Counted from the first letter of the stretch, positions 43,906-56,101 are shown. The stretch: 64,000 bases of DNA from Leguminivora glycinivorella (GCF_023078275.1 NC_062973.1:19896956-19960955), one strand, 5' to 3'. Program-made: numbers and translations. Notes: generated by a model from the letters alone, not told the origin.

Positions 43906-46680
43906 AGGCTAAATTAAATATTCAAATAATAAAACATAGCTGTAAGACACTATATTCTGTGCTCGTATGTTACAGAGGAAGGAAATATAGATTTATACAA
44001 TAAAATTAAAGTAAGATAAACATTAAACACATAATCTTGGAGACAGATCAACACCAAAAAAAAGTGCAAATTTGAACTTTATGCCTTGAAAATACGGTTG
44101 TCAATAAAGGAGCTGCATCATAAAACAACATAAAATAATTTCTACAGATTAGGGTAAATTGAATCTTATGTTAACTTCATAAAGCCCTTGAAAAGTGCAA
44201 AAGTATCTCCCTTCCCTAGAAACATTAATATGGACGTAAACGCATGGCGTACCATATCGGGAACGTTTAAAAATTATTGCTTACAAGAATTAAAACATTG
44301 CTAAACTAAAAAACAAAACTTACCTTGCAATTCTGCACAGATTAGCGGTCACACTAATAATTTTTTCTTGCTAATTCACGCCTTAATTTGTTTTTTATTG
44401 CACTTAGAAAGTTGTCAAAACTGTTTCTAACGCCGACTGCCAAAATTCAATGGATCGCTCGATACCGTGGAGATTTACCGCTACCTAGCGGCAACACGAT
44501 GGACTACTGTAGTAACCAGGTTCGCAATGTTACTTAAGCCGCGTAGCAGATGTCGCTAGCTACCTGATATTAGTCACCACCCACCTATGTTCTGGTTGTG
44601 ACGTATATGGGCCAGTATGCACTGTAGGGATAAAATTAAATCGAATTCGTATTGTTTTAGGTTGTAAACTACCATGCGATAAAAGCAAACGAATACAGGA
44701 ATTTGACTTACGTTATAGTCGCATTTTTTTTTGATACGCTATATATATTGTAAACAAGACTTAAACTAATATGAAAGTAGGTCTACAACTACACATACAT
44801 CATTTAAAATACGAGTATGTACATATTTTAGTTCTTAAATCAAATGTAGATGAAAAGTTGTAGCAATAAATAATAATAGATAAATAATAATAAATAAGAA
44901 TAAGATAGATAAAATATCTATTTTAATCAAGCTTTTTACTGTAAGTAGCTGTTCTCGAACATACTATTTCGATTCCCATGCCATATTCCCTATCAGCCGC
45001 AATAAACCTAGATTGTACCTACATCGTTAAATTATACACGTCGCGATAACTTTATCACAGGTAAAGAGGTCAAGATACGAGCAAATAGTTGGCAGTGGGA
45101 TTTACAATCAATATGGGAATCAAAATGGCGAAAATACAAGGAAAACTTCAATAATTTTATGGTTGAGCTGTTTAAATTTTCCTGGTTATAACTTGAATGC
45201 TTAATTACTGGGATTCTCCAGATCCAGAATTACATTTAAAATCCAGTATTGAACATGAAGTTGATAAGAGAAATATATTTACTACATAAGTCTATAGTCC
45301 GAGTTCGATAACGAATGAATATAAATAATAGCCGTAAAAAACGTGTTACATAAGAACAAAGTAAGTAGTGTACTGTAATGACTATAAAGAATAAAAGGTT
45401 TGTATCTACTGTCAGGATTACGGGCGTGTCATTCAATTTTATGGTACTCACGTCATAGGTTTTAAGATGATTTCTAATAATATTTGGAACTACGCTGATG
45501 CAGATTTGACGCAGGCAGTTATCAATCACTGTTAAAAGGAGTGACAGATTGACGACACTAAATCGTCATTGTCATGCGAATGTCACTATATTAGACAAGG
45601 TACATGGCAAAGATGCCAATTGTTTGCGCGATGGCGATAGCGTAATGTATCACTAGGGAAAGTAGGGAAGAGATAAGCGTTTTGATCGCTACGGCAGCTT
45701 GGCTAGACTCTCTGAAGCGCTCAAACATATAGGACAACTGCGTTTACGGCGTTTAATAAAAACATTACAGGTTAATAGCTTTACTGTATCCATCAAACGG
45801 ACAAGACGGCAGTTATAAAAAAGTTAAAGATTGACGGTAACATTAAACAGATACAGCAAGATTTGTGGCGCACTAAAACCATTGTAAAAACTACAAACGA
45901 GACGATTTTAAAACGCCTTGAAAGTTAAAATACCGAGAGATTTGCGAATCTAAGAAAACAAACGTCTTTCTGCGAAAAGATTTTGAAGTCTTGTGTCTAG
46001 TGTGAAAAGATTAAATCAAATATAATGTATATTGTACGACAGTCAAAGTGTTTGGATTTTCTTTTGGCATTTATAAGAAGTAATACAATATTGTTTTGCA
46101 GAGGATACTATTAGACTAGAAGTACTGCACCCCGTGCATTTTTATATTAGTGCACAAAATATATAATAATACTAGTGGCCTAATTTGTCTTGGGAAAGTA
46201 GCAGAAGACTATCGCTTATTTTTGGAATGAGTTGCTTTGTTCTTACTCAACTGTCATTTTTGTAATGCAATATATTATACCGTTTTTTAAGCCATACATA
46301 TTTTAAACTTTCATTACTTAACAATTACTTGCGACTTTTTTAAGAATTTAATATCATACGGTTTTATTATTACCTATACAAATGTTGTATATTTAAAAGG
46401 ATTAATTTGCTGTATATTTACGGCAACTTCAAATACCTACATTTATTTATATAGACCACTTAAACCCACAGAGTAGAGTGGGTGGACGACTTCAGACTGC
46501 AATGAAATGTACAAACTAACTGCTCGACGTCGTCCAGTAAAGATGACAACGATCGCTGTTGGCTGTATTGTATGTTTCAATTTACATAACTGTATCCCTA
46601 TTGAAATATATGTAATGTTGACTACTGTTTTACTTCCTTTTAAAGTTTTTTACACGACTGCCCAATAAAGAGTGTATTGT
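43906..46680. other. Gene-free stretch
   Basis: About 2.8 kb of A+T-rich DNA. 44870-44930 is low-complexity (AATAATAGATAAATAATAAT type). A minus frame at 45236-45529 is A+T-driven and unsupported. Confidence 0.35.
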
Positions 46681-46768
46681 GTGGAACAAAGAATCTCACA
46701 TACATACATACAATGAACGCTGAAAACAGCGTTCATTGTATGTATGTATGTGAGATTCTTTGTTCCAC
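46681..46768. repeat. Perfect 88-bp palindrome (42-bp arms, 4-nt loop)
   Basis: The left arm 46681-46722 (starts GTGGAACAAAGAATCTCACA, then CATACATACATACAATGAAC) is the exact reverse complement of 46727-46768. The loop is AAAA. No mismatch in 42 pairs. The arm includes a (CATA)n stretch. A plus frame across it (46677-46868) is an artefact. Confidence 0.95.
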
Positions 46769-49700
46769 CGTAACTTCTGAATGCCATAAGCGATTAATGA
46801 ACAATATATTTTATTCATTTTTTAGTTTCGATCGCAATATTAGGGATCAAATTAACAAGTTTTGGTAGGTAACGCGCATGCGTTGTTGTTGTAGGTACAC
46901 TCCCTCTCATTACAAACTTGTACACTCCCTTTTGCTGTGTTAAGTACACACAACAACATTTTCAAGCACTGTTATGACAATTACGCATGTAGTAAGGTTG
47001 CAGACATTTGGCGCACGACCAAAATAAAATGGCGGTCGTTACTACATGAACTAGCCGAGACTGCAGTTACGTGTGAAATTAAACTAAATTTATTATATTT
47101 AGAACCGTTAGACGTCTTTGTCAAGTGTTACAAGAAATATCTATTAAATGGTCAAATAAAAAAAAATCCATCAATGTATTTCTAATCTATTAAAAGCCGT
47201 TGATAATCTTTTGTCTCGCCTCTTCCGTATTTTGGCTTTTGTTTTTTACATACCTAAGTAGAAATTAACAAACTATCACTCAAAAGTCTCACAACTAACA
47301 TTATCACTCTTGTCAATAAGAAGGTTCAGTCAGCAACATGACCTAGGACCTAGGACATGTATTATAACGTGTTTAAAAAAACGTATGATTAGAACTACAA
47401 CGCACGATTGCCAGACATTCCTGCATTCATAAACCCAGACCTTGACCTTCATTCACTTCCAGGACAATTAAAAAACGCCATCTGGCAAACGAGTTCACAT
47501 TCAATGGCGGAAACAACAATTACCTACAACGGGGAATTATAACTAAAAAAATCCGGTGTGAACCGCCTAGAACCAGCGCCATCTAGGGCCGATTACTCGT
47601 GACTTTAAATTGGTTACAAGGGCCCGTTTGCCCAATATTCTATTGTATTGTTTGTACGCTTATGGCACACCTATAGTTAACCTCAATTTAATTTTTAGCA
47701 AGGCGTACGGGGCTTTAGCACGGTTTTTCATTTAGGGTATGATTGAGACCTAAATAATAGAAAAAAGTTACCAAACGAAGCACCAAATACTTCAACAAAA
47801 CCGCTATGTGATGGCTTGACTAAGGAATATATGTAGATCAAATAGATGACGAATATATATGTATTATGTATAATAAATTAAATTGTTGATAATTAAACGG
47901 AAAGTAGATTTCAAACTGAATATCTATTCCTATCCTACCTACATATAACATTAATATTTCTGACACGTAAATTTATATTTAAAAGACATCAAACGTGTAG
48001 ACGTCATATGTAGTCGTACGTATATTTCTTAGGATAATGAACGAACGCTGAACAGTGATGTCAAATAATGACGTACCAATAGACAATAAAATTTTACTTT
48101 TGGCTGTAAACCAATTTCGAAATATACAGTTACTAAGCGACAGGAGTACATTCTCATGGCGAAGTCCCAATGTTCCTGACCTCTGAATATCGATTTTTAT
48201 ACATTTTAACTACTCATCTGCGGTTTCGTTAGAACCGGCAAAAACCTAGTAAAATAACCTAAAAATTAAAAAAAATGTAAATTCACATTGTGTTGCCAAG
48301 TTTTAAAGAGTTGAACAGCTTTCCATAAGCACACAATTTAAATATAGGCCAGTTTCTCTTACACTTAGTATTAGCATAAGTGAACAAATACTTACATTGT
48401 CAGTAAAAGTTTCTTCATATAACGCCTAAACACACACAACATTTTTAAAGAAGTCATTGTCTTGGTTAGTAAATGCACTAGTCAAATAGGTTAAACCTAA
48501 ATTTGTCGACTGTAAATGAAAATAAAAGCAAAAAATGCGTTAAAAACGCCCAGCGCAGGAACGCACGCACGCACAGCGCGAATTGTGATGGTAGATTTTT
48601 ATCATGCTACCCTCATTTCGAGTAGTAAATTACATGTGGGTAGAAATGCTTCTCGAAGTTACTAATGACCGAAATGTTTAAGGTCATTGAATTGTTTGAC
48701 ATTAAAATACTATAAGTACATATATTTTTATCAAGTGACCATTTTTATACTTACTATATTGAGTGTTTTTTGAGACGATAATTGGAGAAAAGTGAATAAA
48801 ATTTTTAACTCTTTAACAAAATTGTACAGTTTGTAGAAGTAACGTAGTGTCTGCAAATTTCGAATTAATTTGATACCGTTCGCTAATTTGTGTACCTTTT
48901 TCATTTAATACCTTACATATGGCTGTGTTAAGTTCAGGACAAATAGAAATATGTATGTACTGTCGCCCAGTTTATAGACTGCGATAGTAAACATATTTAA
49001 TCTGCAATTAGTTTTCCGTGTACATATCAAGGTGTCATGACCAATTTAGTAGAAACCCTACAATAAGTTGACATTTTTGTTTAGACCCGGATACTACTTT
49101 ATTTGCTTCGAAGGTTATTAGAAGGTACTCGTCGTGCCTGCTTATTGGCATTACTATATCTACTAGGTACTGAGTTTTCATGGAAAACCTACGACGTGAT
49201 ATATTTATAGTTATGAGTATATTTGCCGATTCCCATTCTGGCATAATTCAATGAGTTTTATGCCAAAAACGTTTTATTTGGATTTGTAATATTTTCAATT
49301 TAGGATTACGTTACGTACGATATATACCTACAAATGTGAGTTACGTGACTGCTGAAATATACCTACTATACAATGTTATGTGATTTATAAACTTATCAAT
49401 CATAAAGTCACACGATTCTGGTTTAAATTGGTAAAAAGATAAAAAATATGGCAATACCTACTGCGCAGAGGGCAAAGATAATAATTTAAACATTCAATAA
49501 TCTTTGAAACCTACACAACTTAGACTTGATTGCATTTTTTTCTAGATTTTTTTGTACTTAAAAATCCAATATTGAATTAGTTGTAGCCTAAGATTCAACA
49601 AGTGCTAATTTAGAGTGACAATATACCGATCTTCAAAGTCCAATGCGTGCTTTTTACAGTCGTATATTTCTTAAAGACAGATTGAAAACGTAATGTACAT

Positions 49701-51449
49701 AGCTATTTTAAACGGCCAAGTATCTCTAACTGCCGGTGGTTTGGGTGGGCCTTGGTGCAGCATTTTAGATGATTTGACCACTCTATTGCCTTGAGCTAAT
49801 GTTCGCTTTCAACGTGTGTCACGAAAAAACATTCGTGTGCGTGTGATTAGGTATTACGTCACCATACACTGAAAAAGACTAGTCAGTCCAAACAAAAAAC
49901 TTCATAGGAGTTTGACGTTTAATACTACTCTTATACCTGCGGGGTTATCAAATTCAAAGTCAGTAGCTTATTATTGTTCTATTTGGGTTCTAGATACCCA
50001 TATCTATTCAGTATTCATTACAATAGAAGTTTAATTTAAAATATATAGGTACCATTCTTTGTATAGTTAGTTGAATAAACGCTATAGATATGAACGCCGA
50101 AGATAAGAATGAATAAATAGTAATAAGAGCAATGCTCATTGCTCATGAAGTAGAAAAAGACACATTAAAAAAAATCTTAACTTTAGTTCAATAAAAATAT
50201 ACTATACCTAACATCTACATAGAGCTAACCACGAACCTACTCTTTTTTTGTAACAAGTTCTGTTACTGTACGTGATTCTGATTAGTGATTACGTAAGCAT
50301 CTAACCATTTATTAGAAACTAAATAAGTATCACTCTCAGATTTTCCCGTACGGCTCAACACGATACGTTATATCATTATGGGTTTCTTGAAACCACCGAT
50401 TTAATTGGGCAAAGTACTCAAAGCAGTTTTAAGCAGTTTGCCGGGGTTTTTTACTTGAAGATATCATAATTTGTGTGGGTGATATGAGGAAAACCTTGAG
50501 TAGGGTCAAATGGTAACTAATTCCGAGGTTTTGTAGGAAACACATAATACATATAAGCATAACGCCTGATAAGTAGTATTATGGTTACCTCAATCTAACC
50601 ATATGGTCTTGTCAAGTTGTATAGTCACTCGTATAGTCGTATATAGTCAATACCGATATAGTTTTATTGAAATTCTTAAAATCAACCAAGCTTACAAAAA
50701 GATCTATTACATAAAACAAAAACAAAAAATATGCTTGAAGTCGATAGTTTCAGAAATTACATAATTGTTGTAGTTAAATTCTAAAACGATGCCTACTAAA
50801 CAGATACAAACGAACACTTATATGCACCTAAGCAAACAATTATTTGCACTGAATGCACAAATGGCATAATTGGACTTTGGACTGTTATCAGTGTAATCCC
50901 AGAATTCATACACACTACAACGGTGACATATAGCCCCGACCGGTTATGCCAACGTGCATAATAAAATCTCGCTTAGACGTGATATTATGCATATTAACCG
51001 TCCCCAACGACTTGATAAAATTGTTGGCTTGACAAAGCAATTTCTCAAGGCCTATAGATATTGACAGGGAGAGTTGAACTTCTAGGTAGTTTAATGGAGC
51101 TTGTCTCCGGTTGTCAATTTTGATTTACAATCCGGTTTCTGTAGAAATCGTAATAATCCGACATTTTGGAAAGGTAATGTCGTAAGTCGGAGCAAGACTC
51201 AAAGGCTCTTACTCTTTATTCTCCTGCGGATGTAAATTTTGCAAGAGCTGTCACTACAGCAAATTGTTATCAAGAGTGTTGTTTCTACACAAATAACAAC
51301 GAGACTCATGAACTATTCTATTCTATCCGCTAACCAATTTAACAACCTGGCAGGCAAGCATGGTCGCGCGATAAATAATAAAACAGCAGGTTCTGTCTGT
51401 ATCTTTCCTAAGCAGGTCCTTCGACTTAAATATAAATTGTTAGGTACAG
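46769..51449. other. Longest gene-free stretch of the window (~4.7 kb)
   Basis: A+T-rich throughout, with no exon, LINE or recognisable MITE. Frames at 46937-47185, 47979-48170, 49035-49244 and 51239-51469 have no domain, splice or composition support. Contains a short (CGCA)n run at about 48561-48575. Probably intergenic or a long intron. Confidence 0.4.
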
Positions 51450-52765
51450 TGAACCAATTGGAACTCTAGACCACTGTAGGACTATACTCGGCACGGGAAT
51501 TCAAGTCCAAAAAAGTTCAGTTCAGTTCAGTTGGTCATTGGGACTATTTCGCCAGTGTCAAGGTGATATGAGCTAATATTAGTAATTTTTGTACGGTAAG
51601 TACGACATTGTACGGTGACTTAGCACTTGTAAATTGATAGCTAGATTTTACAAGAGCACGTGGACTACCGGCCGTTTACGACAAAAAAGAGGCTAAACGC
51701 GTTTCGAGAACAATTCTTCATCAGCTTCTCACTACACCATTAGTTTACTGCATAATACGCTATCAATATTACACTTTAAACAACATTAATGAGTAAAAGA
51801 AAAATAAATTATTCACGACACGAAACCGCTGTGATGGCGTCCCAACCGGAAGTCCCAAGTCCAAAAAAACTACGACAGATGCGTCAATGTCATAACTGTC
51901 AATTTCACTTATGTCACTGTCAAAAATACTATTCAGGATTCGTCAACCTTTGAATAAAATAAATTATTTATTTAGCAGGTAAGAAACTCTAAATACAAAA
52001 TCATACTTATTATTCAATTGAAGGTATTTCGCTACTGGTGTTGCCATCATGTTGTGTTTTTCTTTGTTTTAAATTAACAATAGACGTTGAATTAATAAAT
52101 CACAATTTTTTTCACTTAAGATGGCATTTTCCAGACCGGTGCAATCTCTGCCCATGTGTATAAGGCACACGATAACTCAACTGGAAACAAAAACTTAACA
52201 AAACACAAAAACTCAACAAGGCAGAAATCACCACGGAACAAAATAAAACATTCGAACATTCAGAAAGTGACAAACCAGGGTGTCATGGCCGCATCCGCAA
52301 AAAAATAATCATAACGCGCGATGTACACTATGTATTTCGTTGCTAAGCTAAGTCTATTTTAAAAAAATGATCACAATATCAGAGTTTCTTCTATCCCGTA
52401 AAATAAAGCACCAAATGTTATTAATACCTGAAGTGATACAAGCGCAAAACCAACTTTGCAACTAAAATCATGGAAAATGTTGTTTTTATTCGGGCGTCCT
52501 AGTATTTATGTAAATAAGTAAATACTATTAAATATTTAATTCAAAGGACTGAAATTATCAATACATAAATTATCTACATATATTTTACATACATTTTCTT
52601 GCAGTGGCAACATCATCGTAGTAGATTTTTTGGACTCGAATTCGCGTACCGAGTATAGTGACGTTATAAATCAGATTGTAAGAAATCTCTTACTGCTTGT
52701 CATTTTGACAAAGTTGTAGAGTGGCCTAGGGCTCCAATTGGTTGACTTCATTACAGTGGTTTTAC
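51450..52765. mobile_element. MITE split by a nested insertion
   Basis: The left part 51450-51486 (CAGTGAACCAATTGG, then CCACTGTAGGACTATA) and the right part 52654-52765 (TATAGTGACGTTATAAATCA through GTAGAGTGGCCTAGGGCTCC) together match the intact copy at 15728-15860. The two parts are separated by the 1.17-kb element described next. Confidence 0.75.
51487..52653. mobile_element. 1.17-kb inverted-repeat element nested in a MITE, TATA on both sides
   Basis: It begins CTCGGCACGGGAATTCAAGT, then CCAAAAAAG, and ends with the reverse complement of CTCGGTACGCGAATTCGAGT, CCAAAAAAT: arms of about 32 bases with few mismatches. TATA lies outside both ends (51483-51486 and 52654-52657). No transposase frame; an internal AAGTCCAAAAAAACT at about 51861 echoes the terminus. 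Superfamily uncertain; a TA-type target favours Tc1/mariner. Confidence 0.78.
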
Positions 52766-52998
52766 ATTATATCCGACTCACCCATACCTATTGAATAAGA
52801 CGAACAGAAATGCAATGTGGCACGATACGCGTCTGACAATACCCCGGAACACTCAACTGGATACTGGACGTCGAAGACCAGTTCTCGATGGTTACAATTC
52901 GTGAAACTTACTTATCCGTTATGCAATTGGTATGGAGTCATAATCATACCTTTTAAATTATGGTGACACTGTCAAGGTGTGTAAGACTTCCTACTGTT

Positions 52999-53278
52999 TA
53001 ACCCTCGACGCAAAAACGACGGGGTGTTATAAGTTTGACGTGTCTGTCTGTCTGTTTGTCTGCCTGTCTGTCTGTCTGTCTGTCTGTCTGTCTGCCTGTC
53101 TGTCTGTCTGTCTGTCTGTCTGTGTGTCTGTCTGTCTGTGGCACGTAGCTCCCGAACGGATGAACCGATTTAGATTTTGATTTTTGTCTGAAAGCTGAGT
53201 TAGTCGGGAGTGCTCTTAGCTGTGTTTCATGAAAATCGGTCTACTATGTCGCGGTCGGGGGTTTTTTCAAAATTTTAT
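52999..53278 (+). mobile_element. (GTCT)n-bearing interspersed element, family B
   Basis: Starts ACCCTCGACGCAAAAACGAC, GGGGTGTTATAAGTTTGACG, then a (GTCT)n run at 53040-53140 and GTAGCTCCCGAACGGATGAA, CCGATTTAGATTT, GAGTTAGTCGGGAGTG. It ends TCTACTATGTCGCGGTCGGG, GGTTTTTTC. The reverse copy at 56441-56664 matches end to end; fragments lie at 55668-55812 and 59110-59146. Microsatellite-derived frames are artefacts. Confidence 0.8.
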
Positions 53279-53764
53279 CTTGCTACTCAGTACACTCGTT
53301 TTGCAGACATTCCCACCGTTCAAAAAGTTTTCAAAGTGTAAATTACACAAGATTCATGAATATTTAGAGAAAAACATAGAAGATATAAATATTGTATATC
53401 ATAACATGCCTGAAATCTATTCTTAAAAAAAATATAGATTAGATTCCAGAAACATATTCTATTATATTCTAAATGTTCTCGTAGTTTCAACGTTTAAGTC
53501 TCTAAAACAAAACATTCATCGCCATCGATCAAACGGATTATTCAATGAAATAACGCGAGATATGTTGAGAATGAAAACAATTATAAACATTCTGTCAAAT
53601 TGCCAAAAGCTGACGATAACTCGCCATCATCTTAAATAAATTAAATGGTTTTATATCTGGCTAACACACCCGGTTTCAGCAAATCAAGGACACAAATTGC
53701 GAATTAAGTACTCATCCCTACTACGTTATTTGCCATTTTTGATATCCATTTAAATGAGTACTTA
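53279..53764. other. Gene-free stretch
   Basis: A+T-rich. A plus frame at 53229-53426 overlaps the end of the preceding element and is not supported. Confidence 0.35.
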
Positions 53765-53880
53765 GGTATAAGCAAGAATTATTTATATAGGATTTATACT
53801 TCATAAGTTCATACTAAGAATTCTACCTCGATTTTTTAGCGCCACCTGTTAAATACTATCATAACTACACTGATGATGCC
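53765..53880 (-). repeat. Inverted copy of the 18.35-18.47 kb repeat
   Basis: In reverse complement it shows GTGTAGTTATGATAGTATTT, GCGCTAAAAAATCGAGGTA and ATAAATAATTCTTGCTTA in the same order as the first copy. Confidence 0.6.
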
Positions 53881-54311
53881 TACAAATTTATTTTTTTCTA
53901 CCTGATATCATGATTTTAAAATAAAGAAATATGTAATTTGTTCTTATAAAAAAAACACGCAAAAATATTTGGGGATAATATGACTTTGGCCACTTCCAGG
54001 CTGCAAACAGCGCCATCTAGTTAAGCCTACAAGGCCCATACATTTCAGGGGTACGCTTTTTTGTATGGGCTTTGTCAGTCCAGTATTAAATCGTTCTTGA
54101 TATTTATAAGTATATTATAAAGCATATTATATTGTTCTACTTATATGCCATATAATAAAAAAAAAACCTGTTTATGGATTCTTTGTTTATATAAAGAATC
54201 TTAATATATTCCTCTCCTTCACTCGTATAATTAGAAAATGTGCGAGTGAGAGAGCCATATAACGAAAAGTCGATTTTATGATTCTCGCAGTAGGGCCTCG
54301 CCCCTTACCCC

Positions 54312-54345
54312 TCAGAACCGCGTGAGCGCTTGAAGAGGAAGGACG
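54312..54345 (+). promoter_or_regulatory. Candidate core promoter: TCAGAA plus DPE GGACG at +28
   Basis: TCAGAA (54312-54317) is a partial initiator. With its A (54314) as +1, +28 to +32 (54341-54345) read GGACG, an exact RGWYV match. GAGCGCT occurs at +11 to +17 here and at exactly the same offset in the promoter at 40749. The paired motifs at the same offsets suggest that the two promoters are related. Confidence 0.5.
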
Positions 54346-54354
54346 TTTTTGCAG
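54314..54354 (+). other. Leader exon of the 54.3-kb unit
   Basis: From the putative start to the donor TTGCAG|GTAGTT at 54355. The intron to 55531 is 1,177 bases, but about 949 of these are accounted for by the inserted element and its duplication. That leaves about 228, close to the 248-base intron of the 40.7-kb unit. Confidence 0.45.
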
Positions 54355-54507
54355 GTAGTTTTACACGTTTTAGCAAATGCTAGATTGTTATTGTACAAGT
54401 ACTGTATTGTAGTTGTTTGCACCACTTATGTGTTCGTCTATTGGCACCAGAAACTTTGATCTTATTAGTTTGTCTCGACTTGAATCTTCGTTTGACATAG
54501 GTATGTA

Positions 54508-55447
54508 GGTTGTCTATTGTTTGCCCGACAGTCATTTAACATAATATTCATTTGCCCGAATCTAACTTGCCTGAATTTCATTTGCCCGAATGATTTGTTT
54601 ACCATAAAAATCATATGACATACTCGTTGTTTATCCGAATATTACCTTCCATAATCATACAATGCCATACTATTTGTTAGCCATATTATTAAGTGCAATA
54701 ATATGGTTTCATAGAATATTCAAACGCCTTAAGCAATTATTGCCATATTAATTGTTGCCCATATTATTACCTAACCTAACCTACTTTCTGATAGCAGTTT
54801 CATTTTCCAGTTGTCACAGTTCTAACCTAACCTAACCTACTTTTCCAGCAGTTTCATTCTCCAGGGGGTCACAGTTCTAACCTAACCTAACCTACTTTCT
54901 GATAGCAGTTTAATTTTCCAGGGGGTCGCAGTTCTAACCTAACCTAACCTACTGTCTGATAGTATTTTCATTTTCCGGGGGGTCACAGTTCTAACCTAAC
55001 CTAACCTACTTTTCAAGCAGTTTCCTTTTCCAGAGGTTTACAGTTCTAACCTAACCTAACCTACTTTCTGATAGCAGTTTCATTTTCCAGGGGTCACAGT
55101 TCTAACCTAACCTAACCTACTTTCTGATAGCAGTTTCATTCTCTAGTCCTTCTAGTACCTATTATAGTAGTTTTCGATTCTGCCAAAGCACATTATGGAA
55201 ATTGACTTTTCTGGACGCTAATTTGTATGACAAATGATGGTATGGAATGTGGTAATTACGGATTTCGATTATTCTGACAAATGACATTATGGAAACTGAC
55301 TTTATGGGAAACAAAGTTTCTGGCACTAGATTAATATAGTAAACAATGATTATGGCATAAGTTGTTATGAAAAACAATATTATGATTGTTGAATAGGATG
55401 GCAAATAAAATTATGGCAAATGAAATTCTGGCAAATGGGGGTATCCC
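54508..55447. mobile_element. 940-bp inverted-repeat element with CCTAA minisatellite (Mutator-like by target size)
   Basis: AGGTATGTA occurs directly before (54499-54507) and after (55448-55456), a possible 9-bp target duplication as made by Mutator-type transposons. The outer 100-250 bases of each side are diverged inverted repeats built of phrases such as TTTGCCCGAA and TCATTTGCC on the left and GGCAAATGAAATT on the right. The middle is a minisatellite. No transposase frame; a minus frame at 55162-55404 is an artefact. AGGTATGTA-like words are common in this A+T-rich DNA, so the border call is moderate. Confidence 0.55.
54769..55125. repeat. Minisatellite, seven ~55-bp units each with CCTAACCTAACCTA
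   Basis: Units start near 54769, 54822, 54877, 54935, 54991, 55046 and 55101. Each has two to three CCTAA pentamers (the insect telomeric unit, TTAGG in reverse) followed by CTTTCTGATAGCAGTTTCAT, TTTCCAG and GGGTCACAGTTCT with variation. Units differ by small deletions and substitutions, so the array is not brand new. Confidence 0.9.
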
Positions 55448-55550
55448 AGGTATGTATATTGAATAGCTTTCATTGTAAAATTCAATTTCATTTTAAGTAC
55501 AATTTTAATATAGTTACTTGAAACTTTGCAGTTGAACGAAGTAACGAGAA

Positions 55551-55651
55551 ATGAAAAAAAAAGGGAAGAATAGGTACGAATGTCTCAGGAAGCGGAAGAG
55601 ATATAATATTGCCAGTTTACAGAAAGCAAGAGAAGCAAGACAAACTCTCAG
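55551..55651 (+). CDS. Small lysine/arginine-rich first coding exon, companion of the one at 41.1 kb
   Basis: An acceptor ACTTTGCAG (AG at 55530-55531) is followed by 19 bases of leader and ATG. It gives 33 codons plus two bases to a donor CTCAG|GTAAAT. The peptide is very basic: MKKKGKNRYECLRKRKRYNI, then ASLQKAREARQTL. Start, basicity and phase match the exon at 41133-41218, and the upstream promoter and leader layout match too. No compatible downstream exon was found; the following DNA is repeat-filled. Could be a gene family member or the first exon of a mobile-element gene; family unknown. Confidence 0.5.
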
Positions 55652-55667
55652 GTAAATGCATTTTTAA

Positions 55668-55676
55668 CCGTGTCGA

Positions 55677-55725
<49 letters not shown>

Positions 55726-55812
55726 GGTATCGTAGCTCCCGAACGGATGAACCGATTTAGATTTAGTTTTTTTTTTGTTTGAAAACTGAGTTAGTCGGGA
55801 GTGTTTAATTTT
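55668..55812 (+). mobile_element. Fragment of the family-B (GTCT)n element
   Basis: (GTCT)n at about 55679-55725, then CGTAGCTCCCGAACGGATGA, ACCGATTTAGATTTAG and GAGTTAGTCGGGAGTG. Both termini are missing. Confidence 0.75.
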
Positions 55813-56101
55813 GTGGTTATTACTATAAAATACAATAAAAACGCGTACTTAGGCCTACTCCATTTTTAAACAATAAGCAGCGAGTAGTAAATTCCTAAAT
55901 AATTTACTTAAACTGATTTAAGACATTTCCGTCCGGAAAGTAACATATATGACAATATTTATTTTAGTCATACAATACACCCTTTGAATAATACGTTCTC
56001 CGTCATATCCTAAGTAGTTAATAAAGATTTTTTTTTATTAACATTGTTATGACCGTAAATTCGGATATTACCTACGTGACTTTTCAAACCAGATAACCAT
56101 A

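Noticed and set aside
46681..46768. Known microRNA precursor
   Set aside because: Full 42-bp pairing with a 4-base loop is unlike animal microRNA precursors, and no familiar seed is seen.
52977..53180. Cysteine/valine repeat protein frame
   Set aside because: Translation of the (GTCT)n microsatellite of a family-B element.
54769..55125. Regularly spaced repeats resembling a CRISPR array
   Set aside because: Tandem units are adjacent and similar throughout, with no unique spacers and no cas genes; eukaryotic minisatellite.
54769..55125. True telomere or chromosome end
   Set aside because: CCTAA pentamers occur only in groups of two or three inside a longer unit, inside an element with unique DNA on both sides.
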